Origin: Fibrobacter sp. UWB2
GTDB taxonomy: Bacteria > Fibrobacterota > Fibrobacteria > Fibrobacterales > Fibrobacteraceae
DNA length: 64,000 bases
Assembly (NCBI RefSeq): GCF_002210425.1
Contig: NZ_MWQK01000002.1
Coordinates: 372,001-436,000, forward strand
Direction: 5' to 3'
Shown here: piece by piece, positions 24,997-32,445 of the stretch
Layout of the letters: each line of letters opens with the position of its first letter
How positions within the stretch are numbered: position 1 is the first letter of the stretch
The notes under the pieces: generated by a model
Seen by the model: the letters and a program-made list of their open reading frames with translations, nothing else
Databases searched by the model: none
What the model was told of the DNA's origin: nothing
Program-made: the position numbers and the translations under genes

Positions 24997-25070
24997 TCGG
25001 AATAGCGAGATTCGAACTCACGACCTCTTGCTCCCGAAGCAAGCGCTCTACCAGGCTGAGCTATATTCCG
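24997..25070 (-). tRNA. tRNA-Pro (anticodon CGG)
   Basis: A 74-base cloverleaf on the minus strand starting CGGAATA, which pairs with TATTCCG; the discriminator is A. D-arm AGCTCAGCCTGGTAGAGC; anticodon stem CTTGC/GCAAG with loop TTCGGGA, anticodon CGG; T-arm with GTTCGAATC. CCA is not encoded. Confidence 0.96.
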
Positions 25071-25108
25071 TTTTGTTTTGTCTTGACGGTTCGTCGTTGA
25101 CGCGCACA

Positions 25109-25137
25109 ATTATAGTTAATTCTTATCGACTTTTAAA
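25109..25137 (-). promoter_or_regulatory. Promoter of tRNA-Pro
   Basis: On the minus strand a perfect TATAAT (25114-25109) follows a poor -35 box TTTAAA (25137-25132) with 17 bases between. TGTGCGCGTC follows the -10 box, identical to the tRNA-Ala leader. Confidence 0.7.
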
Positions 25138-25170
25138 GGGGTAAGGGCAAAAAAAGTGAAATTTTTTTCA

Positions 25171-25626
25171 TTATTTCTTCTTTTTTGCAACTTGCGGGCG
25201 CGGCTTGCCGATTTTCATGATGCTGGAACCGGCGTTGTCGGGTTCAACCTTGTAGAAAACGACTCGATTTTTCCATTCGGAACGGACTTTGCGGTCGATG
25301 ATGCGCTTGACGTTGCCGTATTCCGGGTTGCCTCCTCCGTGAATCACGCGCAGAACGCTGAGGCCTGCAATCAGGAGGTCGTCGATGCGGCGTTCGACGG
25401 CTTCGGCGGCTTCTTCGGAGGTGAGGCCGTGAAGGTCGATTTCATCTTCGGGGTTCGGCATTTCCCATGCAGCGGGATTGCGGCGCATTTTCTTGCCGCG
25501 TGTGGCGCGTTGCGGTCTTGCTTCGGCTTCTGCCTCGGCCTGGATTTCGGCAAGTTCGTCCTTGTCTTCCATTTGGTGGTTCTTGATCCACTCTAACTGA
25601 AATTCTTCTTCGGCATTTAAAGGCAT
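25171..25626 (-). CDS. Smr domain protein
   Basis: A 151-residue protein with a C-terminal Smr domain: DEIDLHGLTSEEA at about residues 61-73 and VIHGGGNPEYGNVKRII at about 94-110. The second motif reads HGGG where the classical form is HGKG. Smr domains are found alone in bacteria (for example YdaL type) and often have nuclease activity; the function of this one is unknown. The N-terminal 55 residues are charged (EIQAEAEAEARPQ), and the C-terminus is a run of Lys. Confidence 0.88.
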   Translation of the reverse strand: MPLNAEEEFQLEWIKNHQMEDKDELAEIQAEAEAEARPQRATRGKKMRRNPAAWEMPNPEDEIDLHGLTSEEAAEAVERRIDDLLIAGLSVLRVIHGGGNPEYGNVKRIIDRKVRSEWKNRVVFYKVEPDNAGSSIMKIGKPRPQVAKKKK

Positions 25627-25696
25627 TGTAAATCTCTTTTTGTGTTTAAATATAAAAAAGATTTAATTCACGAAATAAAAAAGCAAAAACTTTACT

Positions 25697-25723
25697 GGAT
25701 CCCTCACTTACGTTCGGGATGAC
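25697..25723. repeat. Dispersed palindromic repeat, weak copy
   Basis: GGATCCC and GGGATGAC arms flank TCACTTACGTTC. Same arm layout as the repeats at 5440 and 28177, but diverged. Confidence 0.5.
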
Positions 25724-25758
25724 GTAGAATCGAACTCGTGAATTGGGGTGTGATTGCT

Positions 25759-26742
25759 TTAGAGTGCGGTTGTGAAATTCCCGTGGTAATTCCAGCTCCA
25801 CTGTTCGGGGTGCTCGGCAATCCACGTTTCAACTTCGCGTGCGATTCCCGTGACGAGCGGGCTTTCTGATGGCGCGGCATTTTTTAAGCTTTGATCGTAT
25901 AATCTGGCGGACGTCTCGCGACCATGTTGTATATCGTACTTTGGCGGGTAATATTTTTCGAAGCGGATGACGATGCGCTTCTTTTCGCTCCACGTGCGGA
26001 ATGTAACGATTCCTGCTCCCATCTCGTTTATTTTTTTCGGGAGACGCAAGTAAAGCGTGCTTGGACGACCGAATAGCGAGACCGTGTTCCCTTTGGTATG
26101 CTTGCCTTGGTCGATGACCATCGCTAAAATGCCTTTAGTGCGGAATAGTTCGCGGATTAGGCGTCCTGTTTCGTCGGGATGGTATTCGGTCAGGTGCGGA
26201 TCACTGCGGAGGTCTTTGAGGACTTCGCGGAATGCGATGTCGCCGACGGAATCTGTAATGAGGTGTACGTGTTCGCTGTAGCGGCAAAGAGCGCGGTGCA
26301 AAAGTTCGAATGCGCCCTGGTGGATGCTGATGCCAGCGATGGGGGCGTTTTGTTTGGCGCAATCTGCGATGGCATCGCGAATGATGTGTTCGTTTTCGTA
26401 CACGATTCGTTTTTCAACGCTTTTGAAACGGGCGAGTCCGCGGTAGGATTCGAGTGCATTCCAGAAGATGCCTTTGAATGTGTCGCGCGCATTTATCTTT
26501 GCAATCGTGCTTATGTTCGGGCTTTTCATATTGCGCGGTATCTTGTTAGTGCCGTCGCTTTTCCGTATAACGTATTCCTTTGCGGCTGCCAAGTGCTTTT
26601 CAACGCGCCCGTAGGCGCGCTTCTTGTGCAAAGCTTTGTAAATTGGGAAAACGACTGTAAAAAATGCCGAATAGAATATGTTCGGCAAACATAATAAGGT
26701 ATGTAGAAAAATTTTATATAAAGTTTTTCTCACTAATGTCAT
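25759..26742 (-). CDS. LpxL/HtrB-type lysophospholipid acyltransferase
   Basis: A 327-residue protein of the lipid A / Kdo2-lipid acyltransferase group. The catalytic HX4E motif is HQGAFE in GISIHQGAFELLH. MVIDQGKHTKGNTVSLFGRP resembles the second conserved block (DQ...FFG.P). A hydrophobic N-terminal segment (LHTLLCLPNIFYSAFFTVVF) would anchor it at the inner membrane. The frame is open for 80 codons further upstream, but those codons translate two dispersed repeats (CHSRESGNL-type), so ATG 26742 or GTG 26733 is preferred; neither has a clear ribosome binding site. Likely role: secondary acylation of lipid A. Confidence 0.78.
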   Translation of the reverse strand: MTLVRKTLYKIFLHTLLCLPNIFYSAFFTVVFPIYKALHKKRAYGRVEKHLAAAKEYVIRKSDGTNKIPRNMKSPNISTIAKINARDTFKGIFWNALESYRGLARFKSVEKRIVYENEHIIRDAIADCAKQNAPIAGISIHQGAFELLHRALCRYSEHVHLITDSVGDIAFREVLKDLRSDPHLTEYHPDETGRLIRELFRTKGILAMVIDQGKHTKGNTVSLFGRPSTLYLRLPKKINEMGAGIVTFRTWSEKKRIVIRFEKYYPPKYDIQHGRETSARLYDQSLKNAAPSESPLVTGIAREVETWIAEHPEQWSWNYHGNFTTAL

Positions 26743-26765
26743 GCCCGATTTAGTCGGGCATCTCC
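26737..26765. repeat. Dispersed palindromic repeat, copy 2
   Basis: TGTCATGCCCGA and TCGGGCATCTCC arms (inverse orientation). It touches the start codon of the acyltransferase gene. Confidence 0.8.
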
Positions 26766-26777
26766 TTTTGCTGAAAT

Positions 26778-26805
26778 GGAGATTCCCGCTTTCGCGGGAA
26801 TGACA
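26778..26805. repeat. Dispersed palindromic repeat, copy 3
   Basis: GGAGATTCCCGC and GCGGGAATGACA arms, lying 13 bases after copy 2 in opposite orientation. Confidence 0.85.
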
Positions 26806-26818
26806 GGCTGACGCCTGG

Positions 26819-28156
26819 TTAATCCTCTTCAAATTCCAGGATGTTTCTTCCGAGTTCGCGGTCAAAGATGCTCTGCTTGAGACCTTCGCCAGCGTAGCTA
26901 ATCGTCGGCGAAATTTCGTACAACTTCTTCTCGTCAATCTTGACGTGCGCCTTGCGGAGCCATTCGCGGTGAAGCTTGCCAATCATGATGCGAGCTGTCT
27001 TCGGAGAATCGTTGCCTTCGGCATTCTTGACCGGGCTGAATTCTTCTTCGCGCACGACGCCGAACGGGAGCATGGAACCGAGCTGCGGGAAGGCGTCAAA
27101 GAGGAACTGTTCAAACTTGAAGCACTTTTCGATGCCGCAAACGGTTTTGCGTGCGGTGTGCCACGGAAGCTTGCTTGTCTGCAACTTGCGAAGTCCGCTG
27201 ATTTTAAACAAGTGAATAGCAATGTTGCCGCCGTCGAACGTGAGGCTGCCATCTGCATTCGTCATGTCGCGGAAGTTTTCCGGAAGGTCGCTGTATTCGA
27301 CAACGCCCGGCTTCTTGTTCTGGAATGCGAAAATGCCGACTTTTTCGTTTGGGCCGGCCTTGTGCACAACCTTCGATGCGCTGAGAATCGTGCCTTTTTC
27401 GGCGAGGGCACCAATGAATGCCGGGTCGCAAATGCGGCAGAGGGCGTTATCGACGCTGTAGAGGAACACGTATTGCACGCCGCGTTCCACAAGCCAAGCG
27501 AGCGTTCCGCTCTGGGCGAGAGCGCGGAAACAACCGCCGTTTCCATCGGGCACAAGAGCCAAATGGTCTTCACCATCGCGGACAGCCTTGCCGTCAGCGG
27601 TGAGGGCGCAAATCGTTCCCTGCTGGAAGAATCGAATGTCTTCGCGGTTCAGGCCAAAGAAATTGTTTTCAGTGAAAAAGTTGACGGTCGCTTCGTGGTT
27701 CAAGGGGCTCGTCATGATGCACCACGGGATGGCGTGACCCACGCGGGCACCCAAGTTGCGCAAACGTTCGGCCTGCAGCTGGAACAAACTTTTGTGGCTT
27801 GGGAGACCGATATCGAACATGCCCTTCGGACCATCGAAACCGAGACGAGAACCTTGACCGCCTGCTACGAGGAATGCGGCAACTTTGCCTTGACCGAGGA
27901 GAATTTCACCCGTTTCTTTCCAGAAGTCGTAACGGAGATCGTCGGTCGCGAGTTTCCACGGCATCGGAGTAAGGTCGGCAGAAACGTTATCGCTCAAGCT
28001 GGCTGCGGACTTTTCGGCATGCAAAGCCTTGAGCTCTTGCCAGTCCTGGCTCAAAATATCGCGTTCCAAATTTGCGCGGGCATCACCCGTCAAGGATTCC
28101 AAATGTTGGGCCAGTTCTTGCTGACCTGCGGCGTTCAAAGTTTCGATAATATTCAT
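26819..28156 (-). CDS. UTP-dependent UDP-N-acetylhexosamine/UDP-glucose pyrophosphorylase family protein
   Basis: A 445-residue nucleotidyltransferase of the eukaryote-type UDPGP family. The nucleotide-binding loop is LVAGGQGSRLGFDGPKGMF, and VPDGNGGCFRAL and YVFLYSVDNAL are further family blocks, with the metal-binding Asp in VDN. It probably makes UDP-GlcNAc, UDP-GalNAc or a related nucleotide sugar from the sugar 1-phosphate and UTP; the exact sugar cannot be told. The start was set to ATG 28156, because residues upstream come from a dispersed repeat. Downstream is the acyltransferase gene, 76 bases away. Confidence 0.85.
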   Translation of the reverse strand: MNIIETLNAAGQQELAQHLESLTGDARANLERDILSQDWQELKALHAEKSAASLSDNVSADLTPMPWKLATDDLRYDFWKETGEILLGQGKVAAFLVAGGQGSRLGFDGPKGMFDIGLPSHKSLFQLQAERLRNLGARVGHAIPWCIMTSPLNHEATVNFFTENNFFGLNREDIRFFQQGTICALTADGKAVRDGEDHLALVPDGNGGCFRALAQSGTLAWLVERGVQYVFLYSVDNALCRICDPAFIGALAEKGTILSASKVVHKAGPNEKVGIFAFQNKKPGVVEYSDLPENFRDMTNADGSLTFDGGNIAIHLFKISGLRKLQTSKLPWHTARKTVCGIEKCFKFEQFLFDAFPQLGSMLPFGVVREEEFSPVKNAEGNDSPKTARIMIGKLHREWLRKAHVKIDEKKLYEISPTISYAGEGLKQSIFDRELGRNILEFEED

Positions 28157-28176
28157 GCGATGTAATATAATAAAAA

Positions 28177-28206
28177 GGAGATGCCCGCTCGGTGGCGGGC
28201 ATGACA
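28177..28206. repeat. Dispersed palindromic repeat, copy 4
   Basis: GGAGATGCCCGC and GCGGGCATGACA arms around TCGGTG; upstream of the pyrophosphorylase gene. Confidence 0.85.
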
Positions 28207-28233
28207 AGTTTTGTATTTGCGGTTGGGGCTTTC

Positions 28234-28261
28234 CTAGTAACTATTAACTGATAACTAGTAA
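28234..28261. repeat. Tandem heptamer repeat (4 units)
   Basis: CTAGTAA, CTATTAA, CTGATAA and CTAGTAA in a row, ending 18 bases from the mraY stop codon. Confidence 0.7.
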
Positions 28262-28279
28262 CTGCGGCGAAGCCGCATA

Positions 28280-29428
28280 CTATCTAATACCAAAGAACAC
28301 AACCATGCTAAAGATGAGGGCGAAGATGCTCACGAGGTGCATGCGCCACACAATCTTGGAGTTCATGAGCGGCTTGCTCGGGAAGCGGCCATCCCATTTC
28401 TTTTGGTAGTGGTGGTGGAGCGGGGCGCAAAGGAAAATGCGCTTGCCGGTGCCGGTCGTTCTCTTGGTAATCTTGAACCATGTAATTTGCATCAACACGG
28501 AGCAAGCTTCGGCGATGATAATGATGCAAACGATGGGGAGGAAAAGCCCTGCCTGAACCAAGATGAACATGATGCCGATGGCTGCACCGAAGCCGACGGA
28601 GCCGGCGTCACCCATGTAGATTTCAGCCGGAGGGCTGTTGAACCACAGGTATGCGAGCAGTGCGCCTGCGATGGCGGTGGCGAGCGGGAAGAGTTCGTCG
28701 CAGCCGGGGAGGTACGGCACGCTCAAGTACTGGCTAAAGATGAAGTTTCCGCTCACGTAAGCGACGAGTCCAACGAACACCATGCTGGTGAGGATTGGTA
28801 CAGAAACAAGACTGTCGAGACCGTCCGTGAAGTTCGTTCCGTTAGCGGATGCGGCGATGACAAACGTCATGAAGGCAACGAAAATCCAGTTGGGAAGATG
28901 GATTTGGAAAACGTCAATCGGGCAGAACGGAATGGTCAAATCGCCCTTGAGTTCGGGAATGAACTTGTAGCAGAAAACGGCAACGACAAAGCTAAACAAG
29001 AAGTAGAGGAAAAGTCTAAGAGAGCTGGAAATGCCGTCCGCCTTGTCCATGTATTCGGCGGCTTTGAGCTTGCCTTGGTTCACGAGGCGTTTGGCGCGGA
29101 CCTTGGCCATATCGTCGGTGGCGCCCACGGCGCTGAACAGTGCCAAAATCACGAGAGTCGAGATGGTGTAGCCGTTCATCTGGCAAACGAGCAGTGAAAC
29201 AATTTCAACGACAATCACGAGGAGGAGGCCGCCCATAATCGGAGGAGATTTTGTCTTTCCGTCCTTGTCGAAATCGCTCGTGGCGTCCAATCTCTGCAAG
29301 AAGCGTATGTACTTCGGCATGAAGAAGAGCACCAGGATGATGGAAAGCATGGCGGCAACACCCGCACGGAACAGACGACCGTCAAAAAGGTCAATGTTTG
29401 TTGTTTGATATAGCCAGTGGCAAAGCAT
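28280..29428 (-). CDS. mraY: Phospho-N-acetylmuramoyl-pentapeptide-transferase
   Basis: MraY makes lipid I from UDP-MurNAc-pentapeptide and undecaprenyl phosphate. The 382-residue polytopic protein has the family blocks KTKSPPIMGG, NGTNFTDGLDSLVS with the catalytic Asp residues, MGDAGSVGFGAAIG and CAPLHHHYQKKW (HHH motif). All conserved residues that I can check are present. The gene stands outside a murein cluster, between the nucleotide-sugar gene and a divergent zinc-ribbon gene. Confidence 0.97.
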   Translation of the reverse strand: MLCHWLYQTTNIDLFDGRLFRAGVAAMLSIILVLFFMPKYIRFLQRLDATSDFDKDGKTKSPPIMGGLLLVIVVEIVSLLVCQMNGYTISTLVILALFSAVGATDDMAKVRAKRLVNQGKLKAAEYMDKADGISSSLRLFLYFLFSFVVAVFCYKFIPELKGDLTIPFCPIDVFQIHLPNWIFVAFMTFVIAASANGTNFTDGLDSLVSVPILTSMVFVGLVAYVSGNFIFSQYLSVPYLPGCDELFPLATAIAGALLAYLWFNSPPAEIYMGDAGSVGFGAAIGIMFILVQAGLFLPIVCIIIIAEACSVLMQITWFKITKRTTGTGKRIFLCAPLHHHYQKKWDGRFPSKPLMNSKIVWRMHLVSIFALIFSMVVFFGIR

Positions 29429-29429
29429 A

Positions 29430-29464
29430 GTTTAGGTTTTAGGTAATAGGTTTTAGGTAATAGG
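29430..29464. repeat. Tandem heptamer repeat (5 units) upstream of mraY
   Basis: GTTTAGG, TTTTAGG, TAATAGG, TTTTAGG, TAATAGG in perfect 7-base register, starting two bases before the mraY start codon (on the opposite strand CCTATTA/CCTAAAA). Confidence 0.8.
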
Positions 29465-29564
29465 GAAAAATATAGTGAGAGCACAAATCGAGATGGACTC
29501 CGTAAAGATAAAATATTGTTGCTGTATTTGGCTAGGAATTGTAAAAAATTCTACATTATGGTAT

Positions 29565-29945
29565 ATGAGTGAAATGGATATCGAATGCCCGCATTGCGGA
29601 ACGAAATTTAAGGTCCAGATAGACGGAGACTTCTCTAATATGATGGTGTTTCCGTGTGCTAGGTGCCAGACCCCCTTGATGTGCTATCATGGGGAAATAT
29701 CTGAGCTAGACCGCGAAGAGTTCTCGAAATTGCGTGAAAAACTTTCGAAGGTCTTGAACGTCGTGATGCGTCAGGATGGCACGGTGGGCGAGGTCGCCAA
29801 TGCACTCAAAAAGCTTGTCGATGTCTCGAATGCACGTGCCGACGAACGTGAGCAAAATCACACTGCAATTACGGATGATGAACTTGACGCATTGCAAAAA
29901 GACCTTGCAGACCTCGACGTGGACGCTTTCTTGAGTAAACTGTAA
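29565..29945 (+). CDS. Small zinc-ribbon protein
   Basis: A 126-residue protein with an N-terminal zinc ribbon (CPHC near residue 6 and CARC near 29) and an acidic, helical C-terminal half (ELDREEFSKLREKL, DELDALQKDLADL). It resembles MJ0042-type zinc-finger proteins but lacks their usual membrane segment. The start ATG 29565 is uncertain (ATG 29574 is equally possible; neither has a ribosome binding site). Its stop overlaps the LysE-type start (TAATG), so the two are likely co-translated. Function unknown. Confidence 0.7.
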   Translation: MSEMDIECPHCGTKFKVQIDGDFSNMMVFPCARCQTPLMCYHGEISELDREEFSKLREKLSKVLNVVMRQDGTVGEVANALKKLVDVSNARADEREQNHTAITDDELDALQKDLADLDVDAFLSKL

Positions 29946-30565
29946 TGCTTGAATTTTTCATTGCCGCGCTTGTCATTGGGATCGCTCCTGGACCAGATAA
30001 CCTTTTTGTGCTTGCCCAGAGCGCTACTTACGGGGCGCGTCTCGGTTTTTGCATTATCCTTGGACTTTGCACAGGAATTGCTATTCATACCTGTCTGCTT
30101 GTGGCGGGCGTTTCGGCGTTGATTGCGGCTAGCCCGACGGCGTTTTTTGTCATCCAGTGCCTCGGCGCGGCATATCTGCTCTATCTCGCGTACAAGAGTT
30201 TCGGTGTGAAGGCCGGCGTTGTTCAGATGAGTGGAGATTCCCGGTCGGAGCCGGGAATGACAAGTGCGCGTAGCCTTTACATGCGTGGCATTATCATGAA
30301 TCTCACGAATCCGAAGGTGATTCTTTTTGTGCTTTCGCTGATTCCGCCGGCGGTGCGCTTGGATCGTCCGATTCACCCGAGCTTGCAGATGGCTATTTTC
30401 GGCGGTGAATTTATTTTAGCGACAATGATTGTATTTGGGTGCATTGCGCTTTTAGCAGGGACTGTCAAGAAGTTCCTTTTGACGTCGCCGAAGGCGAACC
30501 GCAATCTGAACTGGTTCAGCGGTGCGGTGTTCGTCTTCTTGGCTGTCGCGCTGTTTTTTGTCTAA
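29945..30565 (+). CDS. LysE/RhtB family amino-acid exporter with repeat-encoded insertion
   Basis: A 206-residue inner-membrane protein with about six helices. The N-terminal IGIAPGPDNLFVLAQS and NLTNPKVILFVLSLIPP are LysE/RhtB signatures; such proteins export amino acids or derivatives. Residues 98-108 (SGDSRSEPGMT) are encoded by a complete dispersed palindromic repeat and sit in the cytoplasmic loop before the fourth helix. The frame continues correctly on both sides, so the protein is probably still made. The gene ends overlapping the convergent nrnA stop by four bases. Confidence 0.88.
   Translation: MLEFFIAALVIGIAPGPDNLFVLAQSATYGARLGFCIILGLCTGIAIHTCLLVAGVSALIAASPTAFFVIQCLGAAYLLYLAYKSFGVKAGVVQMSGDSRSEPGMTSARSLYMRGIIMNLTNPKVILFVLSLIPPAVRLDRPIHPSLQMAIFGGEFILATMIVFGCIALLAGTVKKFLLTSPKANRNLNWFSGAVFVFLAVALFFV
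30233..30262. repeat. Dispersed palindromic repeat, copy 5, inside the LysE-type gene
   Basis: GGAGATTCCCGG and CCGGGAATGACA arms around TCGGAG; 30 bases, so it keeps the reading frame. Confidence 0.9.
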
Positions 30566-31512
30566 AGTTGTTCCTGAATAACCTTCAATAGCTTTGCAAT
30601 CGTCTCTTCGGGCGAGTCCTTGGAACTTGCGCCAGCAGCACGGACGTGGCCGCCTCCGCCAAATACTCCTGCAACTTTGTTGACATCGACAACGTAATTG
30701 CTGCGCAGGCTAATCTTGTATTCGCCGTTGACCGGGTACAGGAATATGGCGACTTCGGTGCCGGTGACTTCGCGCAAGGTGTCGATGACGCTACTGAGTT
30801 CAACCGGAGTTACGGAATAGCGGTCCATGTCCTCGGGCGTGAGGTAGCTGTAGACGACCTTTCCGTCGAGAGCGAGTTTGCTGCTCATCATCACATAGCC
30901 TGTTACGAGCGTCTGGGTGTACGTTCTCGTGTAGTACGTCTCGTTGATAATGCGTGTGAAGTCAATGCCTTTTTCAAGCAGGTCGCCGATGACAGTCATC
31001 GTCTTATGCCCGGTGCTGCTGAACTTGAAGGCGCCTGTGTCATGCACGATGCCGAGGTACAAACATTCTGCGGTGGCCTTGCTGACTTTGCTTGGGTCCA
31101 TTAAAAAGTAAAGGACTTCACAAGCGGAACTTGCCTTTGCATCCACGTAATTGACGTCGCAGAGATTCAGCGGATTGCTGATGTGGTGGTCGATGTTGCA
31201 AGTCTTTTTAGCGGCCTTGATGCAACTTTCGCCGTTTGCGCCGACGCGATCGAATGTGGATGAATCCAAAAGGAATGCCAAATCGAACGAGCCGAATTCA
31301 TCGTTGTAAAATTCATTAATTTCGTTGGAATTGGAGAGAATCTTGTAGTTTTCCGGGAAGCGTTCCAAGAAAATGCGGACTTTCGTAGTCGGGTAGTTGT
31401 CGCAGATGTAGTTGTAAAGACCGAGCGTAGAACCCACGCAGTCTCCATCGGGGCGTACGTGCCCAAAAATGGCAACGCTTTTTGCTTCTTTCAGTAAATC
31501 ATCGATTTGCAT
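30562..31512 (-). CDS. nrnA: DHH/DHHA1 phosphoesterase, NrnA-like
   Basis: A 316-residue protein of the nano-RNase/pAp-phosphatase group. HVRPDGDCVGS near the N-terminus supplies the metal-binding Asp pair, DHHISNPL is the DHH motif, and GGGGHVRAAG is the DHHA1 substrate-binding end. NrnA degrades 2-5 nucleotide RNAs and dephosphorylates 3'-phosphoadenosine 5'-phosphate; c-di-nucleotide breakdown products are also substrates for relatives. It is convergent with the LysE-type gene and divergent from the HAD gene. Confidence 0.9.
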   Translation of the reverse strand: MQIDDLLKEAKSVAIFGHVRPDGDCVGSTLGLYNYICDNYPTTKVRIFLERFPENYKILSNSNEINEFYNDEFGSFDLAFLLDSSTFDRVGANGESCIKAAKKTCNIDHHISNPLNLCDVNYVDAKASSACEVLYFLMDPSKVSKATAECLYLGIVHDTGAFKFSSTGHKTMTVIGDLLEKGIDFTRIINETYYTRTYTQTLVTGYVMMSSKLALDGKVVYSYLTPEDMDRYSVTPVELSSVIDTLREVTGTEVAIFLYPVNGEYKISLRSNYVVDVNKVAGVFGGGGHVRAAGASSKDSPEETIAKLLKVIQEQL

Positions 31513-31587
31513 AAGGCTTTCCTTCTTTTTTGAAAAATGTAAATAAATATTTCGGATTGGCTAGACGGACTTTCTATATTTGGCTTG

Positions 31588-32445
31588 ATGAAACTTTTAT
31601 TTACTGATTTAGACGGCACGCTCCTCGACGACGAGAAGAATATTAGCCAGGCGGATATGGCTTCAATCCAGGCGATGATCGGGGCTGGTCACAAGTTCGT
31701 GATGACGACAGGGCGCCCGCTCACAAGCGTAAAGCACATTGCCGAAAAGTACGGCTTCTTGAAGCCGGGATATTTTCTGGTCAGCTTTAATGGCGGGCTC
31801 ATCTACGACTGCGGAACCGAACAGCCGATTTTAACACGCCGCATCGCTGTGGATCAGGTGAAGTTCATCATGGACGAAGCCCACAAACGTGGAATGCACG
31901 CACACACTTATGCGGGCGATTTGGTGGTCTCGGAATACGAGACGGAACAGCTCAAAACGTATTGCCGCTTGATGAAAATGGATTATGTTGTTGTAGATGA
32001 TATCCGCAATTATTATGGTGGGGTTAATTGCAATGATGGCCCCATCAATGTCGTGGTCAAGCCGCCGATTAAGGTAAACGTGATTACACCGTTTGAGCAT
32101 TCGAGTCTCGTGGATTTCCGCGCCGAGATGCGGACTGTTACGGCGGGCAAACTGTTCGATGTATTTAGCAAGCCCGAAATGCTTGAATTCTCGCACATGC
32201 TTTCGAACAAAGGTGCTGCCGTGCGCTACATGGCAGACTTCTATCACGAGCCGATTGAAAATACGATTGCCGTGGGCGATGAAGAAAATGATTGCCCGAT
32301 GATCGAAGCGGCTGGCGTTGGGGTGGCTATGGCGAATGCGTCACCGGCGGCAAAGGCTGTCGCCAATTACGTGACCGAGCACGACAACAACCACTCCGGG
32401 ATCACCGAAGTTATCGAGAAGTTTGTTTTGAATTCGTCAAACTGA
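31588..32445 (+). CDS. HAD-superfamily Cof-type phosphatase
   Basis: A 285-residue HAD subclass IIB protein. Motif I is FTDLDGTLLDD (nucleophile and general acid Asp), and motif IV is VGDEENDCPMIEAAG. The alpha/beta cap between them (about residues 85-195) is typical of Cof proteins, which act on sugar phosphates, pyridoxal phosphate or flavin phosphate; the substrate here is unknown. ATG 31588 is preferred to TTG 31585. The gene end overlaps the convergent DegT gene by 35 bases. Confidence 0.9.
   Translation: MKLLFTDLDGTLLDDEKNISQADMASIQAMIGAGHKFVMTTGRPLTSVKHIAEKYGFLKPGYFLVSFNGGLIYDCGTEQPILTRRIAVDQVKFIMDEAHKRGMHAHTYAGDLVVSEYETEQLKTYCRLMKMDYVVVDDIRNYYGGVNCNDGPINVVVKPPIKVNVITPFEHSSLVDFRAEMRTVTAGKLFDVFSKPEMLEFSHMLSNKGAAVRYMADFYHEPIENTIAVGDEENDCPMIEAAGVGVAMANASPAAKAVANYVTEHDNNHSGITEVIEKFVLNSSN

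Noticed and set aside
26743-26982. 80-codon N-terminal extension of the acyltransferase frame
   Set aside because: It translates the two head-to-head dispersed repeats and upstream coding sequence of the next gene, has no family homology, and would put a charged region before the membrane anchor.
28157-28207. 17-codon extension of the pyrophosphorylase frame
   Set aside because: Derived from the dispersed repeat (CPPPSGHLLF); MNIIETLNAAGQQ is the natural N-terminus.
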